Shown in pieces: positions 1 through 5,335 of a stretch of 8,732 nt of DNA. The notes beneath the pieces were generated by a model. That model saw only the letters and a list, made by a program, of their open reading frames with translations. It was not told the origin of the DNA and searched no databases. Within the stretch, counting starts at the first letter, position 1. Each line of letters opens with the position of its first letter. Source of the stretch: Bacteroidales bacterium (GTDB lineage: Bacteria; Bacteroidota; Bacteroidia; Bacteroidales; UBA932); the NCBI GenBank assembly GCA_017556665.1, contig JAFYMJ010000021.1, positions 1 through 8,732 on the forward strand. Direction: 5' to 3'. The position numbers and the translations under genes are program-made.

Positions 1-194
1 AAAGCAGTACCACGTACACTTGCACTACCATACGCATATGAGTAGTAGTATTGAATCCATGGAAGTCTGATATCCACGGTAGCACTCTCATTGTTAGGGC
101 TATTTGGATTGGTATTTACATCTAGCCAATTCTCGCAAGATGTAGCGCCTAACATCAAGATAAGTGATAATGTTATATAAAATAATTTTTTCAT
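1..194 (-). CDS. SusD/RagB-like outer-membrane lipoprotein, N-terminal part only
   Basis: This is the surface lipoprotein partner that normally caps the SusC-type porin and captures ligand before TonB-dependent import. Only the first 64 codons are present; the gene continues beyond base 1. The ATG at 194 opens a lipoprotein signal peptide (MKKLFYITLSLILMLGATSC) whose lipobox ends at Cys20, the expected lipidation site. The mature part begins ENWLDVNTNPNSP, the W/L-DVN-x-(N/D)PN pattern common just after the lipobox in SusD-like proteins, particularly the SusD-like_2 group. It lies 19 bp downstream of the SusC stop on the same strand, the canonical susC-susD order, so it is almost certainly co-transcribed with SusC. 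The substrate cannot be judged because the ligand-binding TPR region lies outside the window. Confidence 0.88.
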   Translation of the reverse strand, partial: MKKLFYITLSLILMLGATSCENWLDVNTNPNSPNNESATVDIRLPWIQYYYSYAYGSASVRGTA

Positions 195-213
195 TGTATT
201 ATTCTTTTAATTA

Positions 214-3200
214 TTAGAATGTTAGGTTTAGTCCAAATGAGTATGATGTTTGAGTTGGAACACCGCAATAATCAATACCTACAGAACCTGAACCACCAGC
301 TGAACCAACAGCTGCAACCTCTGGATCCATACCACCTTTATAGTTGGTAATAGTGAATAGGTTGTTAGCTGAGAATGTAGCTACTAGGCCTTTAAGAACT
401 TTTTGTTTGCTGATTAGTTTGCTGAAATCATATGATAAACTCAATGAACGAAGTTTCAACCAGTTTACATCTGTAATAAAGTTGTATGCATTCTCTGCAT
501 AGTTGCTCCAATATTGTTGGATCATATTCTCACCTGAATATTGTTTGCCGTTTATAGTGTATGTTTGACCAATCTCGTAAGTATAAGTTACAGGTTGCAT
601 AGTCTTTGAATCAACACCGTCAACTGTTACTGCAGATCTGTCTAGAGTTCTCATTGATTGACCTTTTGTAGTTAGGTAGTATTGAGTACCGCTGTAGATA
701 TCACCACCAATTCTAAGGTCTAACAAGAATGAGAATGAAAGGTCTTTCCAACGTAGAGTAGAAGATAGACCACCAATCATCTTAGGCTCACGGTTACCTA
801 CAATGTTAGTTTGTACATTTGACAATTGGTATAAACCTGTAGTTGCATCAACTTGATATCTGCCGTTAGCAATCTCTTTACCGTCAGCATCTTTCTCTCT
901 TAGCCATCTGTCACCAGTTAAAGCCAAGAAGTTACCGCCGTTAGGAATTGAAGCAGCTTTTACACCACCAATTTGAGTAGATGTTACATAGAAGTAATCA
1001 ACACCCTCTACGAAATCACCTAGAGTACCACGGTTACCTGATAGGTTCAATGTTAAATCCCAAGTTACATCTTTAGTATCTACTGGAGTACCTGTAATCA
1101 TCAACTCCATACCTTTGTTCTTAACTGAACCAGAGTTGATAGTCAAGAAGATATAACCAGTTGATTGAGCAAGACGTGGAGCTGCAATCTGGTTAACTGT
1201 CTCTGAGTTGTAGTAAGTGTAATCCAAACCTAATCTACCACCAAAGAATCTTAACTCAGCACCAATCTCCCATGAATTTTGTTTCTCAGGAACAAGGTTA
1301 GGTGAACCACCTGTCCAGCTGTTACCGTTACCTACAAAGTTACCGTTAACAATTGTTGAACCCCACATGTAAGTGTTGGTTGAATATGGATCAGCGTCTT
1401 TACCTACTTGAGCCCATGAACCGCGGATTTTACCGAATGTTAGAACATCGTTCTTAGGAAGTAACTCTGTGAATGCGAATGATGCAGATACAGATGGATA
1501 GAAGTATGATCTGTTGTTTACTGGAAGAGTAGATGACCAGTCGTTACGGCCAGTTACTGTCAAGTAAACCATATTTTTCCAAGAAGCTCTTGCCTCACCG
1601 TATACACCTACCAAACGTTTTTTAGACATGTATTCAGTAAAGAATTTGTTCTCTTGTAGAATGTTGTCAAATGAAATTGTACCAGGAGTTACAAAGTTCC
1701 AACCCCATTGAGTTTGGCTAACTCTGTCAGTCATCTCAGTTGCAGAACCAACCAATGCACTAACATCAAAATCTCCCCAAGTTTTGTGGAAGTTCAACAT
1801 TACGTTAGTGTTTAGGTAGTTGTAGCTAACTTTAGATTTGCTCAAACGACCGTTTTGGTAAGTCTCTCTTACTGCTGCACCTGGAGCAATGTAAGTGTAT
1901 GCATCATTTACATATGAGTCAACACCCATTCTGTAAGATAGGTCTAACCACTCGCTAATCTTGAATGAAGCATTAACAGCACCTGTAATACGCTCATTCT
2001 TATCAGTCATTTTGTTCTTGTTGATAATCCAGTAAGGGTTCTCAACGTCATCCTCTATTGGTTGGTTAGGGAACATACGGTATTTTGTACCATCCTCATT
2101 TAACCAATGAGACATGTTCTCACTTCTTGACCAACCGTAAAGAGCTGTCATTGTACCGTTACCACCACCACTGTATAGACCTGATGAAGTAAGGGTTTTC
2201 TCTGTATTTGCTACTGAGTATGCTACGTTTGCACCTACTGTTAGTCTACCGAATTTTTGCTCGCCATTGAAACGGAAAGTAGTTTTGTCATAACCAGTAT
2301 TTTGGATTGTACCAGTTTGATCGAATCTAGAAGCAGATAGATAGAAACTACCGTTTTTGTGACCACCAGCTACACTAACACTGTTATCCCAAACTGAGCT
2401 GCCTTGGAAGAAGTCAGCAATGTTGTCATAAACTGTACCATTGTTAACAGCACCCCAAGAAGAAGTAACGCCCTCTGTTTGAAGAACACCGTTCATATCG
2501 TATGAACCTCTGCCATATACACTTTGAATCTCTGGAACCGAAGTTGCGTGAGAATAAGTATATTTAGTAGAGAAGTTAACTTTTACATTACCGTCCTCTG
2601 AACCTTTTTTGGTTGTAATTAGGACAACACCGTCAGCAGCACGTGAACCGTAAAGAGCAGCAGCTGCAGCACCTTTAAGGATTGACATGCTCTCAATATC
2701 CTCTGGGTTGATATCCATTACACGGTTAGAGAATGTAGTAGCTGCTGTAGTCATACCGTCTGTACCTGAGTTACCACCTACTACAGTTGAGTTATCGTAA
2801 ACGATACCGTCAACTACGAATAGAGGTTGGTTATCACGAGACTCAGAAGCTGAGTTACCACCACGGATAACGATTGCAGAACCAGCACCTGCAGCACCAC
2901 CTGTTTGAGTTACGTTTACACCGGCTACTTTACCTGCTAGTGAGTTAACAACGTTAGTTTGTTTGTTCTTCATTAGCTCAGATGCTTTCATCTCAGTTAC
3001 TGAGTAACCTAACGCTTTTCTGTCTTTCTTAATACCCAACGCTGTTACAACCACGTCGTCTAGAAGAACTGCATCGTCAACCATAGTTACGTTAACTACT
3101 GAACGGTTGTTTACAGCCTCAAGAACGTCTGTGTAACCCATTGAAGTGAACTGTAAAGTTGCATTTGCTGGAACTTCTAAGGCATATTTACCGTCAATAT

Positions 3201-3387
3201 CGGTAGATGTACCATTTTGTGTTCCTTGTACCAATACATAAACGCCAATGATTGGCTCACCACTCTTATCTGTAACTGTACCAGTTACTGTGATGTTTTG
3301 TGCCCATGCTCCAACAGAGAAAGTTAGAGATACTAGTGCAAGCAAAACAAAACGAAGAGCTTGATTAGTAATTTGTTTGATGAACAT
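214..3387 (-). CDS. SusC/RagA-family TonB-linked outer-membrane transporter
   Basis: A complete 1057-residue beta-barrel importer of the SusC/RagA family, within the usual 900-1100 residues. The signal peptide covers about residues 1-29 (AWA|Q junction). A carboxypeptidase-regulatory-like domain follows (about 33-105, with GTVTDKSGEPIIGVYV and the S-T-D-I-D-G-K-Y turn), then a TonB-box-like stretch (about 108-130, LLDDVVVTALGIKKDRKALG). The plug includes RGG at 175-177, QPLFVVDGI at 187-195 and the SusC signature INPEDIESMSILKGA followed by LYGSRAADG (about 226-253). The barrel ends in GLNLTF with a terminal Phe, as outer-membrane barrels do. With its SusD-like neighbour it should import a glycan or peptide using TonB energy; the substrate is unknown. 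Codon choice is restricted (GGT, AAC, TAC, GTT recur), suggesting high expression. Its leader and first ~25 codons are duplicated in inverted orientation at 5028-5190. Confidence 0.96.
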   Translation of the reverse strand: MFIKQITNQALRFVLLALVSLTFSVGAWAQNITVTGTVTDKSGEPIIGVYVLVQGTQNGTSTDIDGKYALEVPANATLQFTSMGYTDVLEAVNNRSVVNVTMVDDAVLLDDVVVTALGIKKDRKALGYSVTEMKASELMKNKQTNVVNSLAGKVAGVNVTQTGGAAGAGSAIVIRGGNSASESRDNQPLFVVDGIVYDNSTVVGGNSGTDGMTTAATTFSNRVMDINPEDIESMSILKGAAAAALYGSRAADGVVLITTKKGSEDGNVKVNFSTKYTYSHATSVPEIQSVYGRGSYDMNGVLQTEGVTSSWGAVNNGTVYDNIADFFQGSSVWDNSVSVAGGHKNGSFYLSASRFDQTGTIQNTGYDKTTFRFNGEQKFGRLTVGANVAYSVANTEKTLTSSGLYSGGGNGTMTALYGWSRSENMSHWLNEDGTKYRMFPNQPIEDDVENPYWIINKNKMTDKNERITGAVNASFKISEWLDLSYRMGVDSYVNDAYTYIAPGAAVRETYQNGRLSKSKVSYNYLNTNVMLNFHKTWGDFDVSALVGSATEMTDRVSQTQWGWNFVTPGTISFDNILQENKFFTEYMSKKRLVGVYGEARASWKNMVYLTVTGRNDWSSTLPVNNRSYFYPSVSASFAFTELLPKNDVLTFGKIRGSWAQVGKDADPYSTNTYMWGSTIVNGNFVGNGNSWTGGSPNLVPEKQNSWEIGAELRFFGGRLGLDYTYYNSETVNQIAAPRLAQSTGYIFLTINSGSVKNKGMELMITGTPVDTKDVTWDLTLNLSGNRGTLGDFVEGVDYFYVTSTQIGGVKAASIPNGGNFLALTGDRWLREKDADGKEIANGRYQVDATTGLYQLSNVQTNIVGNREPKMIGGLSSTLRWKDLSFSFLLDLRIGGDIYSGTQYYLTTKGQSMRTLDRSAVTVDGVDSKTMQPVTYTYEIGQTYTINGKQYSGENMIQQYWSNYAENAYNFITDVNWLKLRSLSLSYDFSKLISKQKVLKGLVATFSANNLFTITNYKGGMDPEVAAVGSAGGSGSVGIDYCGVPTQTSYSFGLNLTF

Positions 3388-3470
3388 AAAATTAATTTTT
3401 GGTTAAAATAATATAGTTTTTCGGTTTAAGTTTATTACACTTTTCAATTAAACGTTCGTTTAAATTGATA
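3313..3470 (-). repeat. Inverted repeat, functional arm: susC leader plus first 25 codons
   Basis: Left arm of a long inverted repeat. Read on the minus strand it contains 83 bp of 5' UTR, the SusC ATG (3387) and the signal-peptide coding region to codon 25. The partner arm at 5028-5190 matches 156 of 158 aligned bases. The differences are one base in the UTR (aligned with 5053), one silent A/G change in codon 9 (aligned with 5137) and a 5-bp insertion in the other arm. The match ends abruptly on both sides: at 3471/5027 upstream and after CTCTGTT (3313/5190) in the coding region. The unique segment between the arms is 1557 bp and contains lpxK. I found the repeat by direct reading and base-by-base comparison. 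Confidence 0.97.
3448..3463. promoter_or_regulatory. TTAAACG-N2-CGTTTAA dyad in susC 5' UTR (possible operator)
   Basis: The minus strand reads TTAAACGAACGTTTAA: two 7-bp perfect inverted half-sites around a 2-bp centre. An identical copy sits at 5035-5050 in the other repeat arm. The ACG-NN-CGT core resembles operators bound by some TetR-family regulators, but no such regulator is in the window. The site could also fold as a short RNA hairpin in the susC leader. The symmetry is seen directly; the operator role is inference. Confidence 0.4.
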
Positions 3471-3741
3471 GTTTTTAAGTTTAGTACGTGGATTGGTGTT
3501 TTTACGTCACTACCCAATACCCACATTTATGCAAATGTAGGAATTTTTTATTAAAACTTTAACATTTTCTTAACATAGATGAGTGTTTTTTGCTAAAATT
3601 TCTTCACTCAGCGAAATATTTCTGCAAATTTTAGGCGTAATGTATAGACATACAGATTCTTAACAAAACTTGTCCGTGTAACGGTTTTTGCTGTTTTGTG
3701 TTAAATTTATTACAAATCTGGTACTTTGTATTAAAAAGATA
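3471..3741. other. Non-coding spacer between SusC leader repeat and lpxK stop
   Basis: AT-rich spacer with no credible gene. It holds the susC promoter candidate (3532-3562) and a weak dyad at 3663-3699 (ACAAAAC paired with GTTTTGT around CCG/CGG) just downstream of the lpxK stop. That dyad might help end the lpxK transcript, but it lacks a clear T-tract. A further 6-bp stem (TGAGTG at 3580-3585, CACTCA at 3605-3610) has a 19-nt loop and is probably chance. No RNA gene was recognised. Confidence 0.6.
3532..3562 (-). promoter_or_regulatory. Candidate promoter of the SusC-SusD operon
   Basis: On the minus strand, TACATTTG (3539 to 3532) matches the Bacteroidota -7 consensus TAnnTTTG. Exactly 19 bp upstream lies TTAA (3562 to 3559), a weak match to the -33 TTTG. 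Transcription would start near 3525, giving a 5' UTR of roughly 135-140 nt before the SusC ATG. The -7 element overlaps a small dyad, ACATTT-ATGC-AAATGT (plus strand, 3523-3538). The promoter lies outside the inverted repeat, which begins at 3470, so the second leader copy does not have it. Confidence 0.5.
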
Positions 3742-4818
3742 TTACAAATTGGATAGGATTTGATTAAAAAATAAAGTTTTTCTTGACTGGGGAATAATAT
3801 TTGTTTCTATTGGAATATAGAATAATCTCTGCAAGACATCTTTAGAAAGATATGTGTTCCCAATCAACCTTTTACTGTCTTTTTCTGTGGTATATATGGC
3901 TGAACCCGGGTGCTTTTTTGCCCAGGAATTTATCTTGTCAATGTCACTTTTTGTAAAATTACAGTGGTCTGCAAATCTTATAGAACCCTCAACGGAATAT
4001 TTGTCAGACATATAGCTTGCAAACTCGCTGTCATTGGCAATGCCAGTGAAAAATATAGCGCTTCTGGTGTATAAATATCTGGTATCCGCTATGTTAGGGC
4101 AAACAGGCACAGCTGCACCATAAGAGGTGGCAGAAAAATATAATTCTTGTCTTCCCGACAACCTTAGTTTTCTTCTCCATTCCCCCTCAATTCTCCCAAT
4201 CTCCTCTATTGCCTCCTCCTCAAGGATAATGCCATTTCTTTCGCCAAAAAGGGGAGATTTTGTTATAACGACACTCTGAGCTCTCTTGATTTGTTCAGGC
4301 AAGTCCCTTAACCTTCCTATAGGGAGGAGATTATCACCAAAGATGGGTCTGTTATAATTCATAAGAACCACAGAATGAGATGGTTTTACCTTTCTGTGCT
4401 GAAAAGCATCGTCCAGAATGATTATATCGGGCTTTTGCTCTGCCTGCAAAAGCTTCTCAATGCCTTCCCTTCTGTCTTCGCATACGGCCACTATTGTTCC
4501 GGGAAATTTCTTCTTTATCTGAAGAGGTTCATCTCCAATCTCTCTATGCGTTGAATTTACTGTGGCCAGAACAAATCCTTTTGACTCTCTCTTATATCCC
4601 CTGGACAGCACTGCAATTCTGTGTTTGTCTTGCATATACCTGATAATCATCTCTGTAAAAGGTGTTTTGCCGGTTCCTCCAACAGTAATGTTTCCTACAC
4701 ACACAACAGGGACAGGATATGCGGTCTCTTTAAAGATACCGCTATCATATAATAAATGCCTGATCTTGAGTGTCAGCCAATATGGGAACAGTAATGTTTT
4801 ACTTAAAAAAGGGAGCAT
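3742..4818 (-). CDS. lpxK: Tetraacyldisaccharide 4'-kinase (lipid A biosynthesis)
   Basis: LpxK phosphorylates the 4' position of the tetraacyldisaccharide-1-phosphate lipid A precursor at the inner membrane. Visible family features, numbered from a TTG at 4836, are a hydrophobic/basic N-terminal membrane-associating segment (about 7-33, including KIRHLLYDSG), the Walker A loop GNITVGGTGKTP (48-59), GDEP (101-104), the Walker-B-like LDDAFQHRKV (141-150) and LLPIGRLRD (170-178). The frame can open at TTG 4836 (364 aa) or ATG 4818 (358 aa). I prefer the ATG, which leaves the usual short segment before the membrane helix; neither start has a clear Shine-Dalgarno site. The gene looks intact and is the only gene enclosed by the inverted susC-leader repeat. 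Confidence 0.95.
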   Translation of the reverse strand: MLPFLSKTLLFPYWLTLKIRHLLYDSGIFKETAYPVPVVCVGNITVGGTGKTPFTEMIIRYMQDKHRIAVLSRGYKRESKGFVLATVNSTHREIGDEPLQIKKKFPGTIVAVCEDRREGIEKLLQAEQKPDIIILDDAFQHRKVKPSHSVVLMNYNRPIFGDNLLPIGRLRDLPEQIKRAQSVVITKSPLFGERNGIILEEEAIEEIGRIEGEWRRKLRLSGRQELYFSATSYGAAVPVCPNIADTRYLYTRSAIFFTGIANDSEFASYMSDKYSVEGSIRFADHCNFTKSDIDKINSWAKKHPGSAIYTTEKDSKRLIGNTYLSKDVLQRLFYIPIETNIIPQSRKTLFFNQILSNL

Positions 4819-4932
4819 AGAAAATATTTTATGCAAAAATAAAAAAAATGAATCAGCAATGGTTGTCGGGGAAGGGAAAGATAGAAAACGGGGTAAAAAA
4901 GGGTATTGTAATAAAGTATTATCTTTTTTTGG

Positions 4933-4945
4933 AAATATACCTATT
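4933..4945 (+). repeat. 13-bp inverted repeat, left copy
   Basis: The plus strand reads AAATATACCTATT. Its exact reverse complement, AATAGGTATATTT, is at 5228-5240. The two copies bracket a 282-bp segment that contains the lpxK promoter and the inverted susC-leader remnant. The match does not extend clearly beyond 13 bp, and both copies are AT-rich, so chance is possible. Confidence 0.5.
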
Positions 4946-4993
4946 TAACATGATACTAATGAAGATGGTGTAATGATTTTTGGTTAAGATTAG

Positions 4994-5024
4994 CAAAAGT
5001 AATTATCTGAGTGTGTTGAGCTAA
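4994..5024 (-). promoter_or_regulatory. Candidate lpxK promoter
   Basis: On the minus strand, TACTTTTG (5001 to 4994) is a full match to the TAnnTTTG -7 consensus. TTAG (5024 to 5021) lies 19 bp upstream as a three-of-four match to the -33 TTTG. Transcription would begin near 4987 and give a long leader of about 170 nt before the lpxK ATG. The element ends 3 bp from the edge of the inverted repeat at 5028, so any rearrangement at that edge would come very close to it. Confidence 0.45.
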
Positions 5025-5034
5025 GTGTATCAAT

Positions 5035-5050
5035 TTAAACGAACGTTTAA
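5035..5050. promoter_or_regulatory. Second copy of the TTAAACGAACGTTTAA dyad
   Basis: Identical to the dyad at 3448-3463 and placed the same distance upstream of an ATG. If it is a protein-binding site, the orphan arm would act as a second binding site for the same regulator. A partial half-site-like AAACGTTC also occurs near 5210-5217. Confidence 0.4.
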
Positions 5051-5110
5051 TTAAAAAGTGTAATAAACTTAAACCGAAAAACTATATTATTTTAACCAAA
5101 AATTAATTTT

Positions 5111-5190
5111 ATGTTCATCAAACAAATTACTAATCAGGCTCTTCGTTTTGTTTTGCTTTGCTTGCACTAGTATCTCTAACTTTCTCTGTT
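5111..5190 (+). pseudogene. 5' fragment of a susC-like gene, frameshifted
   Basis: The ATG at 5111 starts a reading frame identical to SusC residues 1-16 (MFIKQITNQALRFVLL). A tandem duplication of TTTGC (5152-5161) then shifts the frame, giving Cys-Leu-His and a TAG at 5168-5170, so the peptide is 19 residues. Removing the extra 5 bp would restore SusC homology only to codon 25 (at 5190), after which the sequence becomes unrelated and stops at 5227-5229. No carboxypeptidase-like, plug or barrel domain follows. It is therefore the remnant of a second susC gene, or a duplicated leader fragment, rather than a working gene. A role for the 19-residue peptide is possible but unsupported. Confidence 0.85.
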
Positions 5191-5227
5191 AAACAAGCAT
5201 CTTATAACAAACGTTCAAATCCAATTT

Positions 5228-5240
5228 AATAGGTATATTT
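5228..5240 (-). repeat. 13-bp inverted repeat, right copy
   Basis: Exact reverse complement of 4933-4945. It includes TATATTTG (5234-5241), which by itself fits a -7 promoter element, but no acceptable -33 element lies 19 bp upstream. Confidence 0.5.
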
Positions 5241-5251
5241 GGAATTTGGTG

Positions 5252-5282
5252 GGTGGACTTATCAATTAAGTCCACCTTTTTT
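5252..5282 (+). terminator. Strong intrinsic terminator, plus-strand orientation
   Basis: GGTGGACTTA (5252-5261) pairs perfectly with TAAGTCCACC (5267-5276) around a 5-nt TCAAT loop. Six T residues follow (5277-5282). The T-tract is only on the plus strand, so it ends transcription moving rightward, that is, from the orphan susC leader and before the aminopeptidase gene. No intact plus-strand gene lies upstream of it in this interval, so it either terminates a short leader RNA or is left over from a lost operon. Confidence 0.85.
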
Positions 5283-5312
5283 ATGCTCTGTTAAAAATAT
5301 AAGTTATCTTTG
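5282..5312 (+). promoter_or_regulatory. Candidate promoter of the Xaa-Pro aminopeptidase gene
   Basis: TATCTTTG (5305-5312) matches the TAnnTTTG -7 consensus in full. TATG (5282-5285) lies 19 bp upstream as a three-of-four match to TTTG. It begins at the last base of the terminator T-tract, so the aminopeptidase gene appears insulated from upstream transcription, with a leader of about 17-20 nt. Confidence 0.6.
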
Positions 5313-5335
5313 AGGAAACGCAAAAAAGATAGCTT

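Larger units (their letters stand above)
5028..5190 (+). repeat. Inverted repeat, orphan arm: displaced susC leader and signal-peptide start
   Basis: Right arm of the long inverted repeat, reading on the plus strand as 83 bp of susC 5' UTR, an ATG at 5111 and the coding sequence for the start of the SusC signal peptide. Relative to the functional arm (3313-3470) it differs by G to A at 5053, A to G at 5137 and a tandem TTTGC duplication within 5152-5161. No SusC body follows. Near-identity of non-coding and coding parts alike points to a recent duplication or to continuing exchange between the arms. Confidence 0.97.
4837..5335. other. Intergenic region: lpxK leader, inverted susC-leader remnant, terminator, pepP promoter
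   Basis: About 500 bp between the divergent lpxK and aminopeptidase genes. In order it holds the lpxK 5' UTR and promoter (4837-5024, minus), the second arm of the inverted repeat with a broken susC start (5028-5190, plus), a 37-bp unassigned stretch (5191-5227), a 13-bp inverted-repeat partner (5228-5240), a strong terminator (5252-5282) and the aminopeptidase promoter (5282-5312). An open frame of 128 codons on the plus strand at 4562-4948 overlaps lpxK antisense and shows no protein-like features. Confidence 0.7.

Noticed and set aside
3663..3699. Intrinsic terminator for lpxK
   Set aside because: ACAAAAC/GTTTTGT arms with an inner CCG/CGG are weak and interrupted, and no T-tract follows on the minus strand, so I did not list it as a terminator.
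4819..4836. TTG start at 4836 as the true lpxK start
   Set aside because: Possible, but the ATG at 4818 is only six codons in, leaves the family's hydrophobic N-terminal segment complete, and is the more usual codon. The difference does not affect function.
4562..4948. 128-codon open frame on the plus strand over the lpxK start
   Set aside because: It runs antisense to the conserved Walker A region and N-terminus of lpxK, has no recognisable domain, and ends in low-complexity Lys/Gly-rich sequence.
3313..5190. Insertion sequence or transposon with lpxK as passenger
   Set aside because: The arms are susC leader and coding sequence rather than transposon ends, no transposase or target-site duplication is visible, and lpxK is a housekeeping gene.
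5234..5241. TATATTTG as a plus-strand promoter for a short RNA or for pepP
   Set aside because: It fits the -7 consensus but has no -33 element at 18-20 bp, and the strong terminator at 5252-5282 lies immediately downstream.
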